In this document: positions 12,342 to 24,688 of the stretch, one piece after another | Position numbering within the stretch: the first letter of the stretch is position 1 | How the letters are laid out: each line of letters opens with the position of its first letter | Assembly: GCA_947172415.1 (NCBI GenBank) | Contig: OX359191.1 | Location: 7,425,130 to 7,489,129 of the forward strand | Direction: 5' to 3' | DNA from: Chondrosia reniformis | Taxonomy: Eukaryota; Porifera; Demospongiae; Chondrillida; Chondrillidae | DNA: 64,000 bases | Program-made: the position numbers and the translations under genes | The notes under the pieces: generated by a model | Seen by the model: the letters and a program-made list of their open reading frames with translations, nothing else | What the model was told of the DNA's origin: nothing | The model's database searches: none

Positions 12342-14428
12342 ATGACAACTTTTCGAGGTTAGTATACTATCACTGATTAAGCGAATTACAACATGCGCGC
12401 AAGCATTGAACCTCAGTAGTCATACGTAGCTATAATTTTTCCACAGAAGCTGATTCAGCTAATGATGCGGTGAAATCAACGCGTCCACCAATTCCACCAA
12501 AACCTAAGAGCCAAGACAGAAGTAAGATTGCATCTCTACCGCTTTCGAGAAAAGACTGTCAGTTAAGTGAAGTTGAGAAAATTCGCAATGATGAGGAGCA
12601 TTCAAGTTTTATTAGGGGACAATCTAGTATGCCAACAGTTCCATTCAATGAGAAAACTCGTAGGATACCTCCACCAGTCTCACCTAAACCTCTTAAGCAG
12701 GGCGGAAGCAAACCCTTGCCTACATCACCTGCAGCAAGTGGAGGCGATCAGAATTTCGATGTTACCCCGCCCCTGATCCATCCCATCCCAATAAAGTCTG
12801 ACAGTCCTACCACTAAGAGCAAAAGATTACCAGTTCACAATGAGATAAAACAACCCTATAATTATGGCAGACAATCTCCTAATCATACTAAGCAACCACC
12901 TCTACCTCTACAGACTCAACAGCCACCTCTACAGACCCAACAGTCACCTCTACAGACCCAACAGTCACCTCTACAGACCCAACAGTCACCTCTACAGACC
13001 CAACAGTCACTTGAAATTGCCTCTCAGCCAATGACCATAGCTACGTTTCTGAAACAACATGGCACAACCTTACCAGTTCTATTAAAGGTTAGCCAAGGTT
13101 ACAAGTCATTCCTTGAAAAGTACAGTTTTGGACAAGATCAGTTGTTTGTGGCTCTTGAGAAGAAGGAGATTGATCTTGTTACTTGTGAAGATCCCAACAT
13201 GAGGCAAATCTATGAGATCCCTCTGGACGAGGAGCTAGATGTATCACCAGTTCTTCCTGATTGCTATGCTGAAGAAGGAATTCCTTCTCTATTAAACTCG
13301 AAAGAACTGTTAGGATGTAGTACACTTCCAAGAGCATTTTGTGTCATGAAGCCTTTCAAAGACTCAAAGGGTGATCTGGTTGAGCAAGGAACACTTCTTT
13401 TCCCCCACAAAGCAGGTCCTGGACATCCACTGGTGGCTATAACAGAGGAGAATAGGAAAGTATACATTGATAAGAGTACAGTTGGGGAATTCAGCATTAA
13501 ATATTCCGATACTAAAATGTTATTAAAAGAGGCAGTCAAATATTTCAGTTTTCCATTTTCCTGTCGATTACTTGCAGCAGAGGAACTGGACTACTATGGG
13601 CCTATAGTTACATTTAAGAAAACCTTAAAAGGATTGGTCTTAAAAGGAGTGACTACAACTGAAAAAGGAGACATAACTTCTTCTTTTCAGAAGCTATCAG
13701 TAATCCCGGCATCCTCCGAAATTCAGGTTACAATCATGAAAACCAAGGAAACTGAAATACTTGAGGATATCTATGATCATGCCAAAAACGTTTATGAACG
13801 TCTACAACCATCAAGTCAGCCACACATTCAGGAGTACCAGTCACTCATTTCGGATGAAAGTGACACAAAAGCACCTCACCATAGCAGGAGGATGTCAGTA
13901 ATGGCTTCAAGACCACTTCCTCATATCCCTTTATCTGAAGATTACCGAGCTAGAAGTCCCTCTTTACCTGGACCAAATACTAAATTATACCCTATAAAAC
14001 TGAGGCCACTTGTTAGTGAAAGAATGTATGAGAGTGTTCAAGATATTTTTGGCTCAGCTAATGCACCGATGATCTCGACTTTTCCAAATCTCAAACCTGA
14101 ATTATGTCAAAGTGCTCCAAGTCTACTTCCAGATGAAGAAGATTCAGAAAGTGCATATGAATATGTACGTCTGTCTGAAGGAGAATCACGACTACAAAAT
14201 CTGCAGAGACTCAAAGAATTGTCGGATACTGAAGTACTAGTGCTCCTAGAGAAGATGAACCTGAACCAGTACAGAGACACATTTGAAGAAGAACACATTG
14301 ATGGGGTCTTGCTAGCCAGTCTTGATAATGAAATGCTGGAAGAGTTGGGAGTTACAAAGAGCCTTCATAAACTGAGACTAAACAAGATAATAGAGGGAGT
14401 CCAGAGTGTAGAAAAATATTTTCTGTAG
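12342..14428 (+). CDS. CABIT–SAM adaptor protein, copy D (chimeric)
   Basis: Exon 1 is 12342-12357 (MTTFR), the intron is 12358-12446, and exon 2 is 12447-14428; 665 aa. The N-terminal ~155 residues (PPIPPKPKSQDR, YNYGRQSPNHTK) match gene E, while the CABIT (~199-438), Tyr region (YESV, YEYV) and SAM (~593-655) match genes A and C. The switch falls in the heptad tract, here only about 5 units (~158-193), the shortest in the array. There is a two-residue insertion (HKAGPGHP for HKAGHP) within CABIT. The reading frame is intact, so it is probably functional. Confidence 0.85.
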
Positions 14429-15659
14429 AAGCAATGAATTTTTAATTAAAAAACCTACATAAAATTAGATTTCTAAATGTAAAAGCATACATCTTAATCA
14501 TTCTTCATTTTTGAGACTATATCAACTTACTCTGTGCATGTTGTAGTACCATGTGTATTCAACACAAATGATTTTTGAAAAAATTAATAAATATTTATGT
14601 CTCCATGGTAACATGTCCAGTGAGATAATAGTCCTTTGAATATTTAAACACTCTCTGTGGATAAAAAGCAGGACAACAAAATAAGTTATCAGGTAAATCA
14701 CACCAGGGTGCACTGGGATAAACTTTACACTCAATAATATGGATATGTTCACACAGAGGTCACATAAATACGTACTTTGATTCATGGATGCATCCACACA
14801 TGAGTATATGTATATATGTATTCGCCAGCGAGCATATGTATAAATAATATAAATTACATGATTTATACCATAAATGGGTTCACATGCATACAGGACTTCC
14901 ATGTATAAATTGTATCTATATATACATAAATATATTGGCTGCTTACCAAAATGGAGGATTTCAGTGGAAATTTTGAATATTTCATTTTCTTTTCATAGAT
15001 CTACGTATGCTGGCCATTGGTATATATTTATCTTATTACTACAGTTACTGTACGTATATACATCATCATGTAAAAGTGACACATGTAGTTATATTTTGGT
15101 CTCATAATTACTGTACCAACAGATGTAGCAATGAAATAATGTTATTACATCAATGTGACATTAATGTAGTGACTGTGTTACCAACAGATGTAGCAATGAA
15201 ATAATGTTATTACATCAATGTGACATTAATGTAGTGACTGTACGTACATACATCATCATGTAAAAGTGACACATGTAGTTATATTTTGGTCTCATAATTA
15301 CTGTACCAACAGATGTAGCAATGAAATAATGTTATTACATCAATGTGACATTAATGTAGTGACTGTGTTTGGCTTTCCTCCTATAGCTAATACTAAGTTG
15401 CATGGTAAGATTTACGTAGTTCATTCCGAATGTACTGATCCACTTCCTTCATTTATCAGAATAACCACTATATTTATACCTCACCTCACACTTGCCAATC
15501 AATCCAAACCATAGATCATTATGTAAGTCTATGTTCCAACCAAAGTCACGCCCAGCTAGTCAGAACGGCGCGCTCCAGCAAACAAACGCATCTCTCTTTC
15601 TCTCTTGCTAAATTGGGATCGCTATTATAGAAACCTCCTAATATTGTAAAGATTACAAA
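14429..15659. other. intergenic spacer with local duplications
   Basis: No gene is supported; the ORFs of 60-130 codons here run through AT-rich repeats. The segment from about 15053 to 15370 is internally duplicated (see separate entry). The last ~115 bases (15545-15659) are the conserved MTTFR upstream block. Confidence 0.6.
15053..15370 (+). repeat. tandem duplication in spacer
   Basis: A block around CCAACAGATGTAGCAATGAA occurs three times (15115, 15181, 15307), and the preceding block ACATCATCATGTAAAAGTGA occurs twice (15059 and 15250). The sequence derives from the upstream region shared with genes B and D, where it is present once. Confidence 0.75.
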
Positions 15660-18220
15660 ATGACAACTTTTCGAGGTTAGTATTATCACAGATAAAGCGA
15701 ATGCAATATGCTCGTATGCATTGAACCTCAGTAGTCATACGTAGCAATGATTTTTCCACAGAAGCTGATTCAGCTAATGATGCGGTGGAATCAACGCGTC
15801 CACCAATTCCACCAAAACCTAAGAGCCAAGACAGAAGTAAGATTGCATCTCCACCGCTTTCGAGAAAAGACTGTCAGTTAAGTGAAGTTGAGAAAATTCG
15901 CAATGATGAGGAGCATTCAAGTTTTATTAGGGGACAATCTAGTTTGCCAACAGTTCCATTCAATGAGAAAACTCGTAGGATACCTCCACCAGTCTCACCT
16001 AAACCTCTTAAGCAGGGCGGAAGCAAACCCTTGCCTACATCACCTGCAGCAAGTGGAGGCGATCAGAATTTCGATGTTACCCCGCCCCTGATCCATCCCA
16101 TCCCAATAAAGTCTGACAGTCCTACTACTAAGAGCAAAAGATTACCAGTTCACAATGAGATAAAACAACCCTATAATTATGGCAGACAATCTCCTAATCA
16201 TACTAAGCAACCACCTCTACCTCTACAGACCCAACAGCCACCTCTACAGACTCAACAGCCACCTCTACAGATCCAACAGCCACCTCTACAGACCCAACAG
16301 CCACCTCCACAGACCCAACAGTCACCTCTACAGACTCAACAGCCACCTCTACAGACTCAACAGCCACCTCTACAGACCCAACAGTCACCTCTACAGACCC
16401 AACAGTCACCTACACAAACCCAACAGTCACCTCTACAGACCCAACAGTCACCTCTTCAGATCCGACAGCCACCTCTACAGACCCAACAGTCACCTCTACA
16501 GACCCAACAGACCCAACAGTCACCTCCACAGACCCAACAGTCACCTACACAAACCCAACAGTCACCTCTACAGACCCAACAGCCACCTTCGCAGACCCAA
16601 CAGTCACCTCTACAGACCCAACAGCCACCTCTACAGACCCAACAGCCACCTCTACAGACCCAACAGCCACCTCTACAGACCGAACAACCACCTCCACAGA
16701 CCCAACAGCCACCTCTACAGATCCAACAGCCACCTCTACAGACCCAACAGCCACCTCCACAGGCCCAACAGTCCGAAAATAGGAAGTCCTTGGAGTTTGA
16801 AACTGTCTCTAAACCGATGACAATAGCCATAGTCATATTGCATCATGGTACTACATTGCCTGTTCTACTGAAGGTTAGCCAAGGTTATGCTTCATTCCTT
16901 GATAAGTACAGTTTTGGAAAAGATCAGTTGTTTGTAGCTCTATGGAAGAAGGAGATTGATCTTGCCACTGTTAGAGATCCACAAACAAACCAACTTCATG
17001 AGATACCTCTGGATGAAGAATTATTACTGTCACCAGTTCTTCCTGATTGCTTTACTGAAGAAGGAATTCCCTCTCTATTAAGTGCAAGAGAACTGTTAGG
17101 ATGTAGTACACTTCCAAGAGCATTTTGTGCCATGAAGCGTTTCAAAGACTCAAAGTTTCGTCTGGTTGAGCAAGGAACACTGCTTTTTACTCTAAAAGAA
17201 GGAAATCCGCTGGTGGCTATAACACAGGGAAATGTCAAAATATGCATTGATAAAAGTACGATGGGGGAGTTTAGTGTTAGGTCATCCAACACTAAAGTAT
17301 CATTGAAAGAAGCAGTAAAATATTTGAAATTTCCATTTACCTGCCGATTGTTTCCAGCAAAAGGAGTAGATTGCTTTGTTAATAAAATTATTGTTGAAAA
17401 GATCTCTAAAGGAGTGGTCATAGAAGGAGTGATGAAAACTGAAGAAGGTCACTCTGTTACCTCTTTCCAGAAGCCATCAATAATTCCAGCATCCTCACAA
17501 ATTCAAGTAAACATCATGAAAACTAGGGCACAGGAAATGCTTGAGAGTATCTATGATTATGCTACAAAAATATATACCAGTCTAAAGCTACCAAGTCAGC
17601 CACACATTCAGGAGTACAAGCCATTCATCTCTGATGCAAGTGACAGAAAAGGACCTCGCCACAGCAAGAGGACAACAGCCATAAGTTCAAGATCATCATC
17701 TCTTCCTCGCATCCCTCAATCTGCAGATTTCCAAGCTAGATCTTTCACATATCCCAACCCTACTGCTAAACCTGTAGGACGAGTGCCAGTTGCCAGAGAA
17801 AGGCATTCTGATAAAGCCAAAGCCATTTTAGGTTCAGCTAATGTACCAATGAACCAGGTTGACCCTGATCCTAAATCTGGCTTAAATGAAAGTCCTCTGT
17901 GCCCACTTTCAGAAGAGGGTGATTTAGAAAGTGATATTAATTATGTAGACATGTCTGGAGGAGGTTTTGATGACACATCCAGGCATAAGAATATTCAGGC
18001 ACTGAAGAAAATGACAGTTAACGACGTACTATTGCTCCTTGAGAAGATGAACCTGAACCAGTACAGAGACACATTTGAAGAAGAACACATTGATGGGGTC
18101 TTGCTAGCCAGTCTTGATAATGAAATGCTGGAAGAGTTGGGAGTTACAAAGAGCCTTCATAAACTGAGACTAAACAAGATAATAGAGGGAGTCCAGAGTG
18201 TAGAAAAGGGGTTTCTGTAG
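15660..18220 (+). CDS. CABIT–SAM adaptor protein, copy E
   Basis: Exon 1 is 15660-15675 (MTTFR), the intron is 15676-15761, and exon 2 is 15762-18220; 824 aa. Order: PPIPPKP and further proline motifs, about 26 heptads (~157-341), CABIT (~356-593, VILHHGT type), the Tyr motif YVDM, and SAM (~751-815). YVDM fits the pYxxM consensus bound by PI3K p85 SH2 domains, if phosphorylated. The 3' end, from the SAM core to ...EGVQSVEK, is nearly identical to gene D, while the linker before it is unique, suggesting conversion of the last exon segment. One repeat unit is shortened (QTQQTQQ). Confidence 0.85.
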
Positions 18221-19546
18221 AAACTGTATTTTCGATTCAAAACATGCTTATATATAGTTAAATGTTTGCTGTATAATATTTATTCTATTTATACTCCAAG
18301 GGCATTAATATTCATGTCTATTAAATGCATGATAAGTCACATGACTGCCACCAATCTAGTAGCTAAAAAGAACTGATTTTGAATTGAAGTTGCAAAAGTC
18401 AAATGTATATATACAGTGCAAGTTACACTATACGTAGCTATATACATATATATGGAGGTATAATAGTATAAATTTGCATGTACACTGTATTGTGTATAAA
18501 AGTATACAGTAGAAATGCATATTTGAAACAAGCACAATGAGACAATAAATATTGAAAACAAACGTGAGTATATAATGCAACTTATAGTTGCTGTTCTTTC
18601 AGATCAACCTCCTTTTTAGGCTTGTTTTGTTTCCAAAAGGAAGAATCCATTAGCAACATTACATTATCAGCCATAATCACTTAATGGAGATTAATTACTT
18701 TGGAAGATAGTATGGGATAAGATTATAACTAATGCAGTGGTAGAGAACATGCATATGGTTAAGCCATGGCCAACTATTTTGAGCTCATGCAACTCTCAGC
18801 AATTTGTTTTGTTGTATTTTACCACGTAATTTTAGAATAATTACTTGTGCACATTACTTAATTATTATCACTGTGATTATTCCTATATACATGTACGTGT
18901 GCATTAAATGATATGAATTTTACAGTGGTCTTGATGAGTTGATAATTATACTGATGAACCACAGCAAAAGTACATTGCTTTAGTCTGACAAAATACAAAA
19001 CCAGACCCAATCATTGCTCCATTACCACAATATCAAGAGACATTTCATAGCAAATCATGAAGAAGTAAAAAGATACATTTACATTCAGTACAGGTACTCT
19101 AAATTGTTTTATAGTTAAGTCTACACTTCTTAAGGCACTCCTTAATGTGGGAGTGTCATCCTTTCGCAGCAATTATAATAATAAGTGTGGCCATATAAAT
19201 ATATAGATCATGATTAGACGTGCTATTTGGCCTAGAGGCTCCTTAATTTGAAGTTTAGTTGGATGAATAATGATATAAACCTTTACACCCTATCCTAGGC
19301 TATTACTTTTGTATCTCAATGTGAATATTTAGCGTGTTGAATTTGGTCTAAATTGCAGGAAAAAGTAATCGCGCGATATTGACCTGACCCAAGGTTACTG
19401 ACTGAAGCAATACCGAAGGAAGTTCCGGTGGTCAAGTCGAGCAGCTAATTCGAACAAAGGCATCTGTACATGTGCAAAACTGAAGGTCGAAGTGAAGTAC
19501 GTATTTCAGCCTTAATTCTAACGCTATAGGGTCTAAATAGAATAAA
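18221..19546. other. intergenic spacer
   Basis: No gene is seen in 1.3 kb. Parts (about 18960-19200) recur near 22495-22575 and 24355-24480, showing that DNA around genes F and G was duplicated as a unit. The final ~130 bases match the upstream region of gene G. Confidence 0.6.
19418..19546 (+). promoter_or_regulatory. conserved proximal upstream region of MTTTQ-type genes
   Basis: The block from GGAAGTTCCGGTGG through CAGCTAATTCGAACAAAGG to the start codon is shared with gene G (24577-24688) and differs from the upstream blocks of the MATK and MTTFR types. GGAAGTTCCGG resembles an ETS-type site. It probably contains the promoter and 5' UTR. Confidence 0.45.
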
Positions 19547-21635
19547 ATGACAACTACTCAAGGTTTGTTGTTTTAAATTATATATATACAAGTAAATAAA
19601 TCAGATTTATATTTCCTTCTATTCGTGCACAGAATCTAAATTATCAACAAGAGTAGAAGTGGTACTTCTAACTCCTCCAAAGGTTCCACCTAAACCTTTT
19701 AGCAATAAGCAGCTGCAGGACAGAATTTCTCCTCCAATTCTTCCTCTAAAGCCAGGGTCAGACCTGCGTAAAATCTCCAGTCTCCCTCGCGATCATAGCA
19801 AGTCATATAATTTAAATTCTGCCAAATTATTGCCAACCGCTGGTCAGATAACGCCCAATCAGTCTCAACGGTATCTACAGACCCGACAACCAACTCCACA
19901 GACCCAACAGCCACCTCCACAGACCCAACAGCCACCTCTACAGACCCGACAGTCACCTTTACAGACCCAACAGTCACATCTACAGACCCAACAGTCACCT
20001 CTACAGACCCAACAGCCACCTCTACAGACCCGACAGCCATCTCCACAGACCCAACAGTCACCTCCACAGACCCGACAGTCACCTCCACAGACCCAACAGT
20101 CACCTCCACAGACCCGACAGTCACCTTTACAGACCCAACAACCGCCTCCACAGCCGCCTCTACAAACCCGAAAACCACCTCTACCGACTCGGCAGCCACC
20201 TCTACATATCCAACAGCCACCTCTACGTATCCAACACAGCAGGAGGCCATTTCTACATGCCAAAAGACCATTAATACCAAGCAAGATGCCACCACCACTT
20301 GCCAAAGGGCTGTTACTCAACAGTAATGAACCTGAATATGCATCTACTGTTAGAAGAAAAAATTTGGAGTTTGAAACCATCTCTGAACCAATGACTATAG
20401 TTAAGTTCTTGAAGAATCAAGGTACTTCATTGCCTGTTCTACTGAAGGTTAGCCAAGGTTATGCTTCATTCCTTGATAAGTACAGTTTTGGAAAAGATCA
20501 ATTATTTGTGGCTCTTGGGAAGAAGGAGATAGGTCTTATCACTTGCCAAGATCCACACTCAAAGCAACTTCATGAAATCCCTCTGGACGAAGAATTATTA
20601 ATATCACCAGTTCTTCCTGATTGCTTTACTGAAGAAGGAATTCCTTCTGTATTAGGCTCTAAAGAACTGTTAGGATGTAGTACACTTCCGAGAGTATTTT
20701 GTGCCATGAAGCATTTCAAAGACTCAAAGGGTGATCTGGTTGAGCAAGGAACACTGCTTTTTACTCTAAAAGAAGGAAATCCGCTGGTGGCTATAACACT
20801 GGGAAATGTCAAAATATGCATTGATAAAAGTACGTTAGGGGAGTTTAGTGTTAGGTCGTCCAACACTAAAGTATCATTGAAAGAAGCAGTAAAATATTTG
20901 AAATTTCCATTTACTTGCCGATTATTTCCAGCAAAAGGAGTAGATTGCTTTGTTAATAAAATTATTGTTGAAAAGATCTCTAAAGGAGTGGTCATAGAAG
21001 GAGTGATGAAAACTGAAGAAGGTCACTCTGTTACCTCTTTCCAGAAGCCATCAATAATCCCAGCATCCTCACAAATTCAAGTAAACATCATGAAAACTAG
21101 GGAATCGGATACACTTGAACACATTTATGATTATGCTACAAAAATATATACCAGTCTAAAGCCATTGAGTCGGCCACACAGTCAGTATCAGCCACTCATT
21201 TCTGATAAAAGTGACGGAAGAAAATCTCACCACAGCATGGGGACACCAGCAATACGTTCAAGATCTCTTCCTCGTGTCCCCCAATCTGCAAATTTCCAAG
21301 CTAGATCTCCCTCTCCTTCACATGTCGACAATGATGATTCAGGGAGTAGTTGTCATTACATAGATATGTCTGAAGCAGACATTAAATATAAGTCAAAGTT
21401 AAAAAACCTCCAGGTTTTGGAAAAACTGACAGTTGAAGATGTATTACTGCTCCTTGAGAAGATGAACCTGAACCAGTACAGAGATGCATTTGAACAAGAA
21501 AAAATTGATGGGATCTTGCTAGCCAGTCTTGATAATGATATGCTGGAAGAGTTGGGAGTAACCAAGCACATTCATAGATTGAGATTAAAGAAAATAATAG
21601 AGGGGAAACATAATGTTGAGACTTTCATTTGCTGA
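19547..21635 (+). CDS. CABIT–SAM adaptor protein, copy F
   Basis: Exon 1 is 19547-19562 (MTTTQ), the intron is 19563-19632, and exon 2 is 19633-21635; 672 aa. It begins with ESKLSTRVEVV and PPKVPPKP, followed by about 17 more degenerate heptads with Arg (QTRQ) at ~84-208. CABIT (~258-496) is close to gene E in its second half. A YIDM motif (pYxxM type) and SAM (~599-661) follow. This is the only intact member with the MTTTQ-type first exon; gene G is its broken sister. Confidence 0.85.
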
Positions 21636-23223
21636 TTTTCAATTTTAAATTAGCTCTCAATGTTTTTCATAACCCAAGTATTTTCTGATTTTACTTATAT
21701 ATGTATGTTGGATTTATGTGATGCATGTTTTCTTAAAATTATGGTAGTTCAGATTATCAATACTGTACATAATCACCATGGCAAAAACATTCTCATAAAA
21801 ATGGGAGTTATAATTGCACAATGCCACTCCAGTATACCACACTGATGAGTTTTAAGTCAGGCAAAACCTCTAGCTGTGAGTGGTTCTTTTTAATGTTTTT
21901 GGATGACTGGGGGAGTGATCACTGGTTGTCGTTTTTAATAGGACTTTGGTCCCCCAGGCAAGATGAGACCTTGGTCCCTTGGCTGGTTTGGTGTTGTATA
22001 TTCCAGTAAGTTTCCTAATTTGGCTCTGCAATGTTGTATAGTACGTATACCACAGGCCTATTTCATTTTAATAATGGCTGTGTATATATTAATGCTTTAT
22101 ATATAAATAGGAATTATCAATACATATATACAAAAGAATAATTATAAATTAATAAGGATTTTGAATCGGCGTAAGCGCTATTATGAATAATGTATATACA
22201 TTTTGAATATACATTATTGAATATATATTGTCAGCTTATTTATTTGGCCATTCATTGCTACAGATGAAATTGAAGGTTTTAATTTTCTCCATGAAACCCA
22301 TGACATTGTGTACATGTAGAAAAAATGGACATTCATACGCATCTAACTTCAGAAATCAGTGTATTTCCAATATAGTCAAAGCCTAGCAATTGTATCCTAT
22401 TATATGTTAACATCAAGAATATATACATATTCTCTAGTATATATGTATACTAAAAGTGCATATATGTACATAGGATACAGTAAAATTCCCAGTGCGTACA
22501 TTGCTTTAGTCTGACAAAATACAAAAGCAGACCCAATCATTGCCACAATATCAAGAGACATTTCATAGCAAATAAAAAAGATATAGGCCAAGGCCTTTAT
22601 ATACGTATACCATATATGATGTCCCTTGTGTACAAGTTACAAAATGGTCTCTAACCCTGTTGATTATGCAAATGCATGCAACCAACCGTCGGTATTCTTA
22701 GCTACCTCGCAAGGCAAATCAAATCTGCTGTGGTTATTAGCTGAGACCCCTTTAAGACTGGAACCTTTGTTGATATATGGCATGCAGATGCATCATCTTC
22801 AGTCTATACTAAGGTGTGAAAAGGTAATTGGTAGGCCATGTGTTCTACCTTGGATGATCTGTATCAACTACTACTCTCTATGCAGTATGGTTGAGGATTT
22901 CAAAGCCTGCAACAGTGTGACTAAAGTCTTGTCCTGTTTAAAATACTGATTATCCTATGGGGTGTAACTTGCACTGCATATGTAGCTAGTACTTGATTGT
23001 AATTTTAATATTGTATAGTCACTTGGCCCTCATAAATTTGTAACTTGTACTGTGTAGTACTTGATTGTAATTTTAATATTTTATATATTTACCAGTAACT
23101 TTCACTATGTAGTGTACTTGAGTTTACTGATTAGCCAGCAAAGTACTTCAACATTCACTATGAGCAATTTCGTTATGAGATTCTACTGTACATGTATGTA
23201 CACATGGAAAACGTACACACATG

Positions 23224-23540
23224 GATAAGAATACAGCCTTGTTGAACATCAGTAACAGAAATTTACTAATTCTGGACGTTTCAACCCGGAGGTCTTCATC
23301 AGTAATACAGGAATGGGAATATCAAGTAGGAAATCAGTAAATTCATAATAGAATAAGGATTCCTTATAACTGCGTCGAACTTATCTTTGGGATGGTACAT
23401 CCTTCGACTTTTGAGCGTTTAAAAACGCAGTTGGTTTTTCGATTCTTGGTCAAACGTTTCGACCCTGGGGGTCTTCCTCAGTGACCATCCCAAAGACAGT
23501 AAATTCATCTTGCTGACGCTCAACAAGGCTTTATTCTCAT
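23224..23540. mobile_element. nested foldback element (family FB)
   Basis: Outer arms pair as GCCTTGTTGA(A/G)C at 23236 and its complement near 23518-23530. An inner hairpin pairs TCTTTGGGATGGT (23386-23398) with ACCATCCCAAAGA (23484-23496). Two copies of the family core are present, at about 23278 and 23456 (TTTCGACCCTGGGGGTCTTC). Confidence 0.55.
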
Positions 23541-23724
23541 AATGATCGCAACAACACTCCTAATTCCTACACATGGACAAGTAAAAATATGAACAAAAAA
23601 CGTAAGAAGAGAAGACAGAGCTTAAATTACCAAAGTTTTAATACGGTCGACTAAACGAATTTCTTTTGCATGAAAATAGGGTCAATTCTGCCTCAAACTT
23701 AACAGAAACGTCCACAAATACGCT

Positions 23725-23905
23725 TTATCTAACCTTCGCTACAACTCGTTTATTCCGTAGCTCCTTCTCGTAGGAGAGCGTCGACTTGTCATAGCCGTTC
23801 TCGAAAGGATGATCTTCTTTACAACAAGGGGGTGACGTTTTCGCAACGTCACATGATAATCCATTAAATATGTACGGAGCGACATATGAGAGTGTTGGTG
23901 ACGCA
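23725..23905 (-). other. possible orphan terminal exon
   Basis: On the minus strand an acceptor-like TTTCTCTAG is followed by ~60 open codons ending in TAA (23725-23727). The stretch is more GC-rich than its surroundings and reads with a coding-like composition (for example YEKELRNKRVVAKV). No partner exon or known domain was recognised. It may be a gene relic carried in by a mobile element. Confidence 0.25.
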
Positions 23906-24576
23906 CTAGAGAAACATCACAATACATCACCAAATTGTGCAATCATAAGCTTGCATTCTTCATTATATCTTGATTATTTTGCAACTTAATTAAGGAAAAC
24001 TTGGCCAGACATTTGTCAAACACATGTACCATGATATATGTCGGTTTCACAGTGATCTGACCAATTGATAATTTTTACCAATATAACACTTGGTTTCAAT
24101 ATAAATTTCCTATAGCTTTTCTATAGTCCTATAGCATTTTATATGCAGACTTTGTCCTCCGTTTTCTACCAAATGAAGACCTAAATAAAAAATTCCTTAA
24201 TTTAAAATGAGTTTTATACCCTAAACTTTATGATACTATGCCCATTCTGTTGCTAGGTCCTTTCCTGGAGCCATATGAATTATTTATATTATATTATTTA
24301 ATTTATATTATATTATATTAGTATATTGTAACTTGTACTGTGTATATATATATATACATTTACATATATACAGTACAGGTACTCTAAATTGTTTTATAGT
24401 TAAGTTACACTTCTTAAGGCACTCCTTAATGTGGGGGTGTCATCCTTTTGCAGCAATTAGGTGTGGCCATATGGATCATTAGACGTGCTTAATTTGAAGT
24501 TTAGTTGGATATGAATAATGATATAAGCTTTTATATACACCCTATCCTATAGGCTATTACTTTTGGACTACCTATA

Positions 24577-24688
24577 GGAAGTTCCGGTGGTTAAGTCGAG
24601 CAGCTAATTCGAACAAAGGTGTGTGTGCAAAACTGAAGGTCGAAGTGAAGTATTTCAGCCTTAATTCTAACGCTATAACTAGAAAAAA
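24577..24688 (+). promoter_or_regulatory. upstream region of pseudogene G
   Basis: Duplicate of 19418-19546 with small deletions. The start codon, first exon and splice sites that follow are all intact, so the locus may still be transcribed. Confidence 0.4.

Larger units (their letters stand above)
21636..24688. other. intergenic spacer
   Basis: 3 kb with no confident gene. The first ~900 bases (3' flank of gene F) are repeated after gene G at 26926-27600. A 107-codon ORF at 22626-22949 has no recognisable domain. A foldback element lies at 23224-23540 and a possible exon on the minus strand at 23725-23905. The last ~110 bases are the MTTTQ-type upstream block. Confidence 0.55.

Noticed and set aside
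22626..22949. 107-codon ORF between genes F and G
   Set aside because: No recognisable domain, no splice context, ordinary AT-rich spacer composition; length is possible by chance.
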